This document shows, in pieces, positions 1-6,407 of a DNA stretch of 9,971 nucleotides (position 1 is the first letter of the stretch; each line of letters starts with the position of its first letter). Position numbers and translations under genes: made by a program. The notes under the pieces are model-generated. The model saw only the letters and a list, made by a program, of their open reading frames with translations, did no database searches and was not told the DNA's origin. Source of the stretch: an uncultured Lachnospiraceae bacterium (GTDB lineage Bacteria; Bacillota; Clostridia; Lachnospirales; Lachnospiraceae); the NCBI GenBank assembly GCA_905209075.1, contig CAJLRL010000046.1:1-9971 (forward strand), read 5' to 3'.

Positions 1-112
1 CATCCACTAACTGATCTGCACGCCAGCAGGCGGCAGCTTCCACTCCTTATTTCTCTGTGAAAAAGATCTTGAAAATCAGCATGAGAACTGATAAATATAA
101 TAGTAATAAAGT

Positions 113-140
113 AAAGAGCAGGGTTAATCTCCTGCTCTTT
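113..140. terminator. Hairpin, probable intrinsic terminator
   Basis: Perfect 10-bp stem AAAGAGCAGG (113-122) with CCTGCTCTTT (131-140) and an 8-nt loop. On the plus strand the stem runs into TTTT (138-141); on the minus strand it runs into TTTACTTTATT. The run of T is modest in both directions. It may end a plus-strand gene lying left of the window or act on both strands. Confidence 0.6.
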
Positions 141-231
141 TAATATGAGACTATGAAGAAAAGTCTGTAAATAATAATCTTCTATGATAATGATTTTTTT
201 ACGTTATACAAATGCCTTTTCTGACACCAAT

Positions 232-271
232 TGTTATGATTTATAATGATTCAAAATGGTGTAAAATGATT
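232..271. repeat. Degenerate 10-bp tandem repeat (about four units)
   Basis: Four adjacent decamers starting at 232, 242, 252 and 262 fit the pattern NNNAATGATT. The ATGATT core is at 236, 246 and 266, and the third unit is diverged (ATGGTG at 256). The period matches one DNA helical turn, so the cores face the same side of the helix. It lies just beyond the tmRNA terminator. Function unknown; AT-rich chance similarity is possible. Confidence 0.35.
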
Positions 272-293
272 TGAAACCAATTTTTGATATTCT

Positions 294-324
294 AAAACCC
301 TTGAAAATACAGTAAAATCAAGGG
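294..324 (-). terminator. Terminator of the tmRNA gene
   Basis: On the minus strand a 7-bp stem CCCTTGA (324-318) / TCAAGGG (304-298) with a 13-nt loop is followed by TTTT (297-294). It begins 10 nt after the last base of the tmRNA, the expected place for the terminator of ssrA. Confidence 0.75.
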
Positions 325-333
325 CTTTGATAG

Positions 334-671
334 TGGACTAGACGGGAGTCGAACCCGTGTCCGAAATACAATCCCCTGTCCTTCTACGAGTGTAGTTTAT
401 TATTTAACATTCCCTCTGCCGGCCGAAAACAAACATCCTGCCGGTTTTAGTAGCTTCATGATACGCCCATATGCTCAAAGCTTTGCATAAGTCGTTTCCC
501 ACATAGTCGAAGCCTGGATCCTAAGGTGTGAGTGCCCTAGGTCAGACTGCTGCAACTAGGCAGCGTATGCTAAATTATCTTCAGCGTTTAATTTTAATTT
601 GGCCATTTAACGCATTACCATACGACTCGCTTCTCCAGCTTCATGTACCCCGTCGAAACCTTTACTAGCCC
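334..671 (-). ncRNA. ssrA: Transfer-messenger RNA (tmRNA)
   Basis: This RNA of about 338 nt rescues stalled ribosomes: it enters as an alanyl-tRNA mimic with SmpB and then serves as template for a degradation tag. The 5' end GGGCTAG (671-665) pairs with CTAGTCC (341-335) to give the 7-bp acceptor stem, with A at 334 as discriminator. The next bases are CTA, so CCA is not encoded and must be added after transcription. The T arm is at 358-342 (stem CCCGT/ACGGG, loop TTCGACT on the RNA strand), and the conserved 5' TTTCGACGGGG is present. The tag frame lies at 603-556. It sits directly downstream of smpB on the same strand, a common pairing. No good promoter sits directly at its 5' end, so the RNA is probably processed from a longer transcript. 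Oddly, its first 24 nt are repeated 117 bp upstream (765-788). Confidence 0.95.
556..603 (-). other. tmRNA tag-peptide reading frame
   Basis: The internal message of the tmRNA reads AKLKLNAEDNLAYAA followed by a single TAG (558-556). The probable resume codon is GCC (603-601), because it starts an in-frame alanine just ahead of the AAA-TTA run; this start is inferred. The tag has the usual shape, a polar stretch followed by a hydrophobic alanine-rich end that ClpXP-type proteases recognise. The last four residues are AYAA rather than the usual ALAA. Confidence 0.8.
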
Positions 672-701
672 TTATTTATTTTTTTCGGGGTTCATGAAGC
701 T
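637..701. repeat. Inverted repeat enclosing the tmRNA 5' end
   Basis: Arms at 637-652 and 686-701 are complementary over 16 bp with one mismatch. The arm at 686-701 reads CGGGGTTCATGAAGCT on the plus strand, and the arm at 652-637 reads CGGGGTACATGAAGCT on the minus strand. The 33-nt centre contains base 671, the mature 5' end of the tmRNA. In a precursor transcribed from upstream, this would place the RNase P site in a loop. The outer arm can instead fold into the hairpin at 693-711. Confidence 0.6.
648..678 (-). repeat. 31-bp direct repeat, copy A (functional tmRNA 5' end)
   Basis: Perfect 31-bp match to 765-795, offset 117 bp. On the minus strand it comprises seven bases of leader (TAAATAA) followed by the first 24 nt of the tmRNA, through the TTTCGACGGGG motif. 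This copy is continuous with the rest of the tmRNA and is therefore taken as the functional 5' end. Confidence 0.9.
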
Positions 702-764
702 ACGCTTCATGGTCTCCGCTCCGCTCCGGTCGGCGCTTATCAGACGTCCACCGGACGTCTAGCG
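679..764. repeat. GC-rich palindromic insert between the direct repeats
   Basis: An 86-bp segment of clearly higher GC than its surroundings. It contains an 8-bp hairpin CATGAAGC-TAC-GCTTCATG (693-711), three tandem CTCCG units (714-728), and an 8-bp hairpin AGACGTCC-ACC-GGACGTCT (742-760). An outer 6-bp stem GGCGCT (732-737) / AGCGCC (761-766) encloses the second hairpin and reaches into repeat copy B. It has no coding potential and no T-run suited to an intrinsic terminator. It resembles a small palindromic dispersed repeat or the remnant of an integrated element; whether other copies exist in the genome cannot be seen here. Confidence 0.6.
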
Positions 765-795
765 CCCCGTCGAAACCTTTACTAGCCCTTATTTA
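765..795 (-). repeat. 31-bp direct repeat, copy B (orphan tmRNA 5' end)
   Basis: Identical to 648-678. It carries the tmRNA acceptor 5' strand GGGCTAG and the TTTCGACGGGG motif, but it then runs into the palindromic insert instead of tmRNA sequence. It begins only 13 bases past the stop codon of smpB, so without the 117-bp addition smpB and ssrA would have been almost adjacent. Confidence 0.9.
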
Positions 796-808
796 ATTTT
801 TTACTTAT

Positions 809-1276
809 TCAACCCAGATTTCTGATTTTGAAATCACGCTGCGCTTCACGCTTTTGATCCTTTTTAGCGATATCTGCCCGCTTATCATATAACTTCTTTC
901 CTTTTGCAAGCGCTATCTCTACTTTCACAAGACTTCCTTTAAAATATACTTCTACCGGTACGATCGTAAATCCTTTTTCTTTCATCTTTGATGAAAGTTT
1001 TTCTATTTCCTTTTTATGAAGTAGAAGCTTTTTGGGTCTTAATGGATCTTTGTTGAATATGTTTCCCTTTTCGTATGGTGTTATATGCATTCCATAAAGT
1101 ATCATTTCTCCATTCTCAATACGGATAAAGCTTTCCTTTATGCTGCCTTTTCCCATACGCAGGGATTTAACTTCTGTTCCGGCAAGTGAAATACCGGCTT
1201 CATATTTTTCTATCAGAAAATAATCATGATAGACCTTTTTATTATTGGCAACCATTTTCTTTGGTTCTTTCGCCAT
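809..1276 (-). CDS. smpB: SsrA-binding protein SmpB
   Basis: 155-residue RNA-binding protein that partners tmRNA in trans-translation, binding its tRNA-like domain and occupying the place of a codon-anticodon pair in the decoding centre. The sequence matches the family along its whole length: N-terminal NKKVYHDYF (12-20), the oligonucleotide-binding fold segment EAGISLAGTEVKSLR (26-40), HITPYEKGN (64-72), and the basic C-terminal tail GKKLYDKRADIAKKDQKR (126-143) that enters the mRNA channel. Length is typical. The ATG at 1276 is preceded by AAAGGAG at an 8-nt spacing. A longer version starting at 1318 is unlikely because its extra codons overlap the predicted -10 element. The gene lies between rnr and ssrA on the same strand and has its own promoter. 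Confidence 0.97.
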   Translation of the reverse strand: MAKEPKKMVANNKKVYHDYFLIEKYEAGISLAGTEVKSLRMGKGSIKESFIRIENGEMILYGMHITPYEKGNIFNKDPLRPKKLLLHKKEIEKLSSKMKEKGFTIVPVEVYFKGSLVKVEIALAKGKKLYDKRADIAKKDQKREAQRDFKIRNLG

Positions 1277-1308
1277 GTCGGTATCTCCTTTCCTCAAACT
1301 GCTAATAA

Positions 1309-1337
1309 ATACTATCACATTTTCTTGTTATTAACAA
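1309..1337 (-). promoter_or_regulatory. Predicted promoter of smpB
   Basis: On the minus strand, -35 TTGTTA (1337-1332) and -10 TAGTAT (1314-1309) are separated by 17 bp, with a TGTGA stretch just ahead of the -10. Transcription would start near 1302, about 26 nt before the smpB ATG. It may also drive ssrA, for which no close promoter is seen. Both hexamers match consensus at four of six positions. Confidence 0.5.
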
Positions 1338-1398
1338 TATAAAATATATAAAATATTCGTTAACCAATGGTTTAAAAATTCTTTTTTGACATAATCTG

Positions 1399-3540
1399 CT
1401 AAATATTTTTTGTTTTCTGCTCTTGCACCAGCTTAAAATCAATAGTACGCATAACTTTGTCCGTACTGTCAACAATTACTTTTACCCTTTGTCCAAGCTT
1501 ATACCTCCGGTTAGTTGCACTTCCAACAAGTTCATATGAATCTTCATAAAACTCATAAAAATCATCCGTCAGATCTGTAACTCTTACCAGACCTTCGACT
1601 GTATTCGGAAGTTCCACAAAAAATCCCCATTCTGTGACGCCGGAGATAACTCCCTCGAATTCCTCACCGATATGATTTTCCATATACTCACATTTTTTTA
1701 ATTTGACTGTTTCTCTTTCTGCTTCTTCCGCCCTGCGTTCTGTCTGGCTTGCCTGTTTTGCCACTTCGTCAAGTATCGACTCATAGTGCATGCGCCTTTT
1801 TTCATTCATTCTCCCCCGCAGATTATCTTTTATTATCCTGTGGATCTGCAGATCCGGATATCTCCTTATCGGAGAAGTAAAGTGACAATAATAATTTGCT
1901 GCAAGGCCAAAATGCCCTGTGCATACAGTTGTATATTTAGCCTGTTTCATAGACCGGAGGGTAAGCCTGCTTATAAGAGATTCTTCATCCGTACCTTCCA
2001 CTTTCATCAGAAGCTTCTGTAATTCCTTTGGGTGCACCTCATCTGCACCTATGTGAAGTGTATATCCAAAATTATTTATAAACATTGACAATCTGCTTAT
2101 TTTTTCCCCATCCGGTTTATCATGTGTTCTATAAACAAATGGTATCTCCTGCCAGAAATAATCTTCCGCAACCGTTTCATTTGCAGCAAGCATAAAATCC
2201 TCTATTATTTTTGTTGCAACATTTCTGTCATAAGGTTTTATATCAACAGGTCGGCCCTTTTCATCCAGAACTACTTTTGTTTCTGGAAAATCAAAATCGA
2301 TAGAGCCTCTTTTCATTCTCTTTTTCCGCAAAATTGCAGCAAGTTCCTCCATTTTTTCAAACATAGGAACAAGTTCTTTGTATTCAGCTGTTACATCCGG
2401 GTCTTTATCAACCAGTATTTTTTTTACATTTGTATAAGTCATCCTGCGATTTGTACAGATGACAGTTTCAGCTATTTTATGATCTATGATCTCACCCTTT
2501 TTATTTATTGTCATAATACAGCTTAATGTAAGCCGGTCCTGCTTTTCATTAAGTGAACATATTCCATTTGACAATGCTTTGGGGAGCATTGGAACAACGC
2601 GGTCTACGAGATAAACAGATGTACCTCTCTTTAGTGCTTCAACATCAAGTGCACTATGTTCCTGAACATAATTGGATACATCAGCTATATGTACACCAAG
2701 CACATAATTTTCCCCGTCCATAAACAAAGACACGGCATCGTCCAGGTCTTTTGCATCCTCTCCATCTATAGTGACCATCATCCAGTCTCGCAGATCCATC
2801 CTTCCTGCCATATCTGCTGTAGTAACTTCTTTTGCGACATTTTCTACCTGATGCATGATCTTTTCCGAAAAATCCATAGGCAGATCATATGCTCTTATTA
2901 TAGATAGAATATCCGTTCCCGGATCATCTATATGACCTATTATTTCTATCACTTTTCCTTCCGGATTTTTACCGCCTTTGCCATAATTAGTGATCTCTAC
3001 AACCACTTTATGCCCCGACACTGCCCCCTTTGACTTTTCCTTTGGTATAAAAATATCCTTTCCAAAACGGGTATTATCCGGCACCGCAAAGCCAAAATTT
3101 TCGCTGGCTTCGTAAGTACAGACTATCTGTTTCATCCCCCGTTCTATAATAGAAATGATTTTTCCTTCTTTTCTGCGCCCGGTGTTTATGGGTGAGATTT
3201 CAATTTCAACGGTATCCTGGTGCATTGCTCCGTTTACATATTCTGCCGGAATGAAAATATCATCCGTCCATCCTTCAACTGTAACAAAACCAAATCCTTT
3301 CGGATGAGCACTGAATGTTCCGATCGTCTTTTTTATTTCTGCCTTTGAATATTTTCCTCTTTTAGATAATGTTATCTTTCCTTCTTCCTGCAGATCAAGA
3401 AGTATCTGTTCAAGCTGAGGTCTTTCCGCTTTTTTTACCCCAAGAACTATGCACAATTCCTTTATTTTCATAGGAACGTACATATCATCACACATAAACT
3501 CATATATCATCTTTTTTCGTTTTTCATATAAATTTTCCAT
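1399..3540 (-). CDS. rnr: Ribonuclease R (3'-5' exoribonuclease, RNB family)
   Basis: 713-residue processive hydrolytic exoribonuclease that degrades structured RNA, including rRNA and mRNA released during trans-translation. Domains in order: N-terminal winged-helix (about 8-66), two cold-shock-type RNA-binding domains (about 72-135 and 138-200; note KGFGFV at 81-86 and ENFGFAVP at 147-154), the RNB catalytic domain (about 245-580), and a C-terminal S1 domain (about 626-705). The catalytic motif TIDGEDAKDLDDAV (257-270) keeps the four metal-binding aspartates D259, D265, D267 and D268 with the spacing of E. coli RNase R (D272, D278, D280, D281). The length and the N-terminal winged helix favour RNase R over RNase II. 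The ATG at 3540 follows GGTGG. It lies between secG and smpB; the terminator after secG (3587-3619) suggests partial read-through or a weak promoter of its own. Confidence 0.96.
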   Translation of the reverse strand: MENLYEKRKKMIYEFMCDDMYVPMKIKELCIVLGVKKAERPQLEQILLDLQEEGKITLSKRGKYSKAEIKKTIGTFSAHPKGFGFVTVEGWTDDIFIPAEYVNGAMHQDTVEIEISPINTGRRKEGKIISIIERGMKQIVCTYEASENFGFAVPDNTRFGKDIFIPKEKSKGAVSGHKVVVEITNYGKGGKNPEGKVIEIIGHIDDPGTDILSIIRAYDLPMDFSEKIMHQVENVAKEVTTADMAGRMDLRDWMMVTIDGEDAKDLDDAVSLFMDGENYVLGVHIADVSNYVQEHSALDVEALKRGTSVYLVDRVVPMLPKALSNGICSLNEKQDRLTLSCIMTINKKGEIIDHKIAETVICTNRRMTYTNVKKILVDKDPDVTAEYKELVPMFEKMEELAAILRKKRMKRGSIDFDFPETKVVLDEKGRPVDIKPYDRNVATKIIEDFMLAANETVAEDYFWQEIPFVYRTHDKPDGEKISRLSMFINNFGYTLHIGADEVHPKELQKLLMKVEGTDEESLISRLTLRSMKQAKYTTVCTGHFGLAANYYCHFTSPIRRYPDLQIHRIIKDNLRGRMNEKRRMHYESILDEVAKQASQTERRAEEAERETVKLKKCEYMENHIGEEFEGVISGVTEWGFFVELPNTVEGLVRVTDLTDDFYEFYEDSYELVGSATNRRYKLGQRVKVIVDSTDKVMRTIDFKLVQEQKTKNI

Positions 3541-3586
3541 ATTTCCACCATATTTTGATCAAATATTTTCTGTAACATAAAATGTA

Positions 3587-3619
3587 AATTAAAAGGCTGC
3601 CGAATGATCGACAGCCTTT
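3587..3619 (-). terminator. Intrinsic terminator after secG
   Basis: A 12-bp stem AAAGGCTGTCGA (3619-3608) / TCGGCAGCCTTT (3603-3592) with one G-T pair and a 4-nt loop, followed by TTAATTT on the minus strand. It starts 5 nt after the secG stop codon, in the secG-rnr gap. The short T-run may allow some read-through into rnr. Confidence 0.8.
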
Positions 3620-3624
3620 AGTAT

Positions 3625-3864
3625 TTACCATATTCCCATATTTAAAACCATTGACAAAATGAAAAACAGCACTACACATGTTACTGTAGCTTTAACTAAA
3701 CGTCCTTCCTTTGAACGGCCTTTGTTCTTGCCCCAATATGTATCTGCAACTCCAGCAATAGTTCCAAGTCCTGCTGACTTGCCTTCCTGGAAGAGAATAA
3801 CTATAGTAATAATAACACTGACGATAATAAATAATACTGATAAAACAGTTTTCAAAGTTGCCAC
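3625..3864 (-). CDS. secG: Preprotein translocase subunit SecG
   Basis: 79-residue subunit of the SecYEG channel that assists SecA-driven protein export across the cytoplasmic membrane. Two membrane helices (about 4-25 and 58-76) flank a cytoplasmic loop with the family signature LFQEGKSAGLGTIAG (24-38). Length is typical for the family. A GTG start at 3864 is chosen because a strong GGAGGT (3876-3871) lies 6 nt upstream. A longer frame opening at a TTG (3897) would place that ribosome binding site inside the gene and adds 11 residues unlike SecG. It is transcribed divergently from the pilus-like operon and leads the secG-rnr-smpB-ssrA cluster, an order conserved in many Firmicutes. Confidence 0.95.
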   Translation of the reverse strand: MATLKTVLSVLFIIVSVIITIVILFQEGKSAGLGTIAGVADTYWGKNKGRSKEGRLVKATVTCVVLFFILSMVLNMGIW

Positions 3865-3949
3865 AACTGCACCTCCTAATTTGTATACTTGCAACAAATA
3901 ACAACTATTTTTCTATAATGTTTTAGATTGAAATAGTTATAACAGAATT

Positions 3950-3978
3950 ACTATACACCGAATTTCTTTGTTCGTCAA
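3950..3978 (-). promoter_or_regulatory. Predicted promoter of secG
   Basis: On the minus strand, -35 TTGACG (3978-3973) and -10 TATAGT (3955-3950) are 17 bp apart, each matching the housekeeping sigma consensus at five of six positions. The predicted start near 3943 gives a leader of about 79 nt before the GTG start. Confidence 0.75.
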
Positions 3979-4033
3979 TGAATTATTTGATTTTTTACTG
4001 CATTTTTTTATTTCATTTTTCGACAAAATATCT

Positions 4034-4062
4034 TATAATAGAGTAAACGACAAACTAGGAGA
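4034..4062 (+). promoter_or_regulatory. Predicted -10 element and ribosome binding site of the pilus-like operon
   Basis: A perfect TATAAT (4034-4039) lies 28 nt before the first ATG and AGGAGA (4057-4062) lies 5 nt before it. The matching -35 is poor (TTTCAT at 4011-4016, 17-bp spacing) within a very T-rich stretch, which may mean activator dependence or an upstream AT-rich element. The leader would be only about 22 nt. Confidence 0.5.
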
Positions 4063-4067
4063 TTTAC

Positions 4068-5015
4068 ATGAAAAATTGCTTTAGAGCTAAGCTTTTTCTA
4101 CTTCTGCTTTTCGTATGCATTCTTTTTTGTTCCTGTGGAAAAGAATCAGCTTCCACAGATTCATCAAACAAATCAGTAGATATAAATACACCTTCCACAG
4201 AAAAAGGTACATGGGACAGTACTCCAAAGGTTCTTGTTCCTTCTGCAGATGGAACAGAAAATTATTCATGCGATTCCGCTATCATCGATGTTTCGCATAT
4301 GAACGATGGTTATGTCATGGTTTCATACACCGGCTCAAATCCGAAGGTCAAGCTTCAGATCACCGGACCGGATTCTGTAACCTACACATATGATCTTCAT
4401 GGTGGTTATGAAACTTTTCCTCTGACCTCTGAAAGCGGAACTTACAATATAAGTGTTTTCGAAAATATTGAAGGCACACAATATGCTACTGCCATAACAC
4501 AAGATATAAACGCAGACATAACAAATGAATTTGGACCATATCTTTATCCAAATCAATATGTCAATTTCACAGACGCTCCTCTGACGATCCAAAAGGGAAG
4601 CGATCTTGCATACTATTGCAGCAGCGATATAGAAGTAGTTCAAAGCGTATACAATTATATTATCGAAAACTTCAAATACGACTATGATAAAGCTGACTCT
4701 GTAAAAAGCGGATACCTTCCCGATGTGGACAGTGTTTTTTCGTCAAATACAGGAATATGTTTTGATTATGCGTCCGTTATGGCCACAATGCTCCGGACAC
4801 AATCAATCCCGACAAGGCTTGAGGTCGGCTATAGAGGTGAGGAATATCATGCATGGATAAGCACATATATAAAAAATGTAGGATGGATAAACGGAATAAT
4901 TGAATTTGATGGTTCATCATGGAACCTTCTTGATCCTACATATGCTTCAACAAGTTCATCACCACATGATTTTATTTCAAAAAAAAGCGATTACATTACA
5001 AAATATGTATACTAG
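4068..5015 (+). CDS. Transglutaminase-like lipoprotein
   Basis: 315-residue exported protein. The N-terminus is a lipoprotein signal: two basic residues, a hydrophobic stretch (9-20), then FCSC with C23 as the likely lipidated cysteine. A Ser/Thr-rich linker (24-55) and a probable beta-rich domain (about 60-150) precede a transglutaminase-core domain (about 185-295). Its catalytic triad is visible: C231 in TGICFDYAS, H261 in EYHAW, D289 in LLDPTY. Bacterial members of this fold are often proteases or cross-linking/amide-modifying enzymes; the reaction here cannot be told. Anchored outside the membrane, it could act on the cell wall or on surface proteins. It is the first gene of the operon, and its stop codon overlaps the ribosome binding site of the next gene, 10 nt away, so a role in processing or assembly of the pilus-like structure is inferred, not shown. 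Confidence 0.85.
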   Translation: MKNCFRAKLFLLLLFVCILFCSCGKESASTDSSNKSVDINTPSTEKGTWDSTPKVLVPSADGTENYSCDSAIIDVSHMNDGYVMVSYTGSNPKVKLQITGPDSVTYTYDLHGGYETFPLTSESGTYNISVFENIEGTQYATAITQDINADITNEFGPYLYPNQYVNFTDAPLTIQKGSDLAYYCSSDIEVVQSVYNYIIENFKYDYDKADSVKSGYLPDVDSVFSSNTGICFDYASVMATMLRTQSIPTRLEVGYRGEEYHAWISTYIKNVGWINGIIEFDGSSWNLLDPTYASTSSSPHDFISKKSDYITKYVY

Positions 5016-5025
5016 GAGAATAATA

Positions 5026-6051
5026 ATGTCTAAAAAATCCAAATATTTAAGCAATACTGAATTATCTGCATTTTGCGAACAATTATCTCTTGTCATAACC
5101 GCAGGGCTTCCCACATACTATGGTGTTTCCATATTGTCAGACGAAGCTCCCGATGCAGAAACCCATGATCTGCTCGAAAAAATATATAAACCTATGGAGC
5201 TTGGTCAGCCTCTCCATGTATCATTAAAGGAAGCCGGGGTTTTTCCCCCTTATATGCTTCACATGATCCAGCTCGGCGAAGAAACAGGACGTCTTGAGGA
5301 AGTCTTAAAGTCTCTTTCAGCATACTATGAAAGAGAAGAAGAAATACGTTCCGGCATCAAAAGTGCCGTCACATATCCGCTCGTCCTCACAGGACTTATG
5401 CTTGTAGTCATTCTTGTCATGACAACCAAAGTTCTGCCGGTCTTTTCACAGATATATACAGAACTCGGAAGTGAGCTTACCGGAACGGCTGCTCTCCTTA
5501 TGAAAATAAGTAATATGATCAACCACTATATGGCATACATTATCTTAATCATCATTTTACTTGTAGTCCTTTGCATTGTATTTTTTAATACCAATTCCGG
5601 TAAAAAATATATTCTTGGACAAAAAATACCCATGTCAATAGCTGCAAGCCGCTTTGCCAATTGCATGTTTCTCGCCCTGTCAAGCGGACTTGATACTGAC
5701 AAGGGGCTTGACCTTGCTGATGAACTCGTGTCAAACCCTCATATGAGTAATAAGATAAGCACCTGCCGTGATGACATTTCACATGGTTCATCTTTTTCAT
5801 CTGCACTTCTGCGCTCAGGTATCTTTTCAAAAATGTACTCAAGCTGGATTGCTATTGGAAACAAGACCGGTTCAATGGATGAGATCATGAATCACATATG
5901 TAAAGCATATGAGGAGGAAACTGATAACAGATTAACACATTTTATATCAGTTTTAGAGCCGGCCCTTATTATAATCCTATGTCTTTTCATAGGCCTTATC
6001 CTGGTTTCATTCCTTCTCCCGCTGCTTGGCATAATATCAAGCATCGGCTGA
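5026..6051 (+). CDS. Type IV pilus / type II secretion inner-membrane platform protein (PilC/GspF/ComGB family)
   Basis: 341-residue polytopic membrane protein of the family that anchors the assembly or retraction ATPase and works the pseudopilus base. It holds two copies of the T2SSF domain (about 12-137 and 208-333). The repeated family motif appears as GEETGRLEEVL (84-94) and GNKTGSMDEIM (278-288). Three membrane helices are visible (about 115-138, 168-188 and 308-336). At 341 residues it is shorter than typical PilC (about 400) and close to ComGB of the competence pilus. The ATG at 5026 follows AGGAGAA (5014-5020). An in-frame ATG at 4900 lies inside the preceding gene and adds 42 unrelated residues, so it is rejected. 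Position in the operon with pseudopilin-like genes and pilT supports the role. Confidence 0.92.
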   Translation: MSKKSKYLSNTELSAFCEQLSLVITAGLPTYYGVSILSDEAPDAETHDLLEKIYKPMELGQPLHVSLKEAGVFPPYMLHMIQLGEETGRLEEVLKSLSAYYEREEEIRSGIKSAVTYPLVLTGLMLVVILVMTTKVLPVFSQIYTELGSELTGTAALLMKISNMINHYMAYIILIIILLVVLCIVFFNTNSGKKYILGQKIPMSIAASRFANCMFLALSSGLDTDKGLDLADELVSNPHMSNKISTCRDDISHGSSFSSALLRSGIFSKMYSSWIAIGNKTGSMDEIMNHICKAYEEETDNRLTHFISVLEPALIIILCLFIGLILVSFLLPLLGIISSIG

Positions 6052-6068
6052 TATATGGAGGTAATTTT

Positions 6069-6407
6069 ATGTTATTTGCTGTAAAAAAAGAAAAATTTCA
6101 TATTTCTTTTCTGATAAAACCAGCTATCTTTATAGCCGTCATTACATTTTTTTCAGTTTTCATGACCACTCTTTCCAATGATAATTCCGGGAGAAACAAA
6201 AATGTTCTGGAAAAAGCTTTATACCGCAGCATAACGCAGTGCTATGCACTCGAAGGAACATATCCTCCAAATCTGGATTATCTTGTTCAGAATTATGGAC
6301 TGACGTACAATAAAGATGTATATTTTATCGATTATAAATACATCGGATCAAATCTCCGGCCCGATGTGACAATTATAGAAAGGAATCCCGATGATCGAGC
6401 TGAATAA
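6069..6407 (+). CDS. Small membrane-anchored pseudopilin-like protein
   Basis: 112 residues with one N-terminal membrane helix (about 13-35) and a soluble C-terminal part predicted to face outward. There is no prepilin peptidase site (no glycine before a hydrophobic run with Glu at +5). However, the C-terminal segment VLEKALYRSITQCYALEGTY (46-65), followed by PPNLDYL, resembles the part of GspG-type pseudopilins that follows the N-terminal helix. It has an excellent GGAGGT (6057-6062) 6 nt before the ATG. Its 3' end overlaps the next gene by 17 nt, suggesting translational coupling. I do not recognise a named family; function within the pilus-like complex is inferred from context. Confidence 0.75.
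   Translation: MLFAVKKEKFHISFLIKPAIFIAVITFFSVFMTTLSNDNSGRNKNVLEKALYRSITQCYALEGTYPPNLDYLVQNYGLTYNKDVYFIDYKYIGSNLRPDVTIIERNPDDRAE

Larger units (their letters stand above)
1..293. other. Intergenic stretch without an assignable gene
   Basis: No convincing coding region is seen. On the plus strand one frame is open from base 1 to a TGA at 58-60 (19 codons, HPLTDLHAS...). It could be the tail of a gene entering from the left, but nothing in it is recognisable. The rest is AT-rich and holds a hairpin at 113-140 and a degenerate 10-bp tandem repeat at 232-271. It separates whatever lies to the left from the 3' end of the tmRNA gene. Confidence 0.6.

Noticed and set aside
183..197. Fur-box-like GATAATGATT sequence
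   Set aside because: Only about half of the palindromic Fur site is present, followed by a T-run, and no iron-related gene lies downstream.
334..360. tRNA gene suggested by the T-arm-like sequence
   Set aside because: The T arm and acceptor 3' strand pair with a 5' strand more than 300 nt away, and a tag reading frame lies between; it is the tRNA-like end of the tmRNA.
679..764. Palindromic insert as an intrinsic terminator for smpB
   Set aside because: On the minus strand its hairpins are followed by A-rich, not T-rich, sequence, so it does not fit an intrinsic terminator in the direction of smpB transcription.
1277..1318. Longer N-terminus for SmpB starting at 1318
   Set aside because: The extra 14 residues are not SmpB-like, overlap the predicted -10 element and ignore the strong AAAGGAG before 1276.
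1277..1398. Terminator between rnr and smpB
   Set aside because: Only a weak AACC-ATT-GGTT hairpin is seen, with no proper T-run after it, so a terminator cannot be supported.
1786..2907. Plus-strand open frames of 78-134 codons (1786-2022, 2122-2526, 2656-2907)
   Set aside because: They lie antisense to rnr, whose protein is conserved throughout, have no good ribosome binding sites, and their products are low-complexity Cys/Phe/Ile-rich sequences typical of shadow frames.
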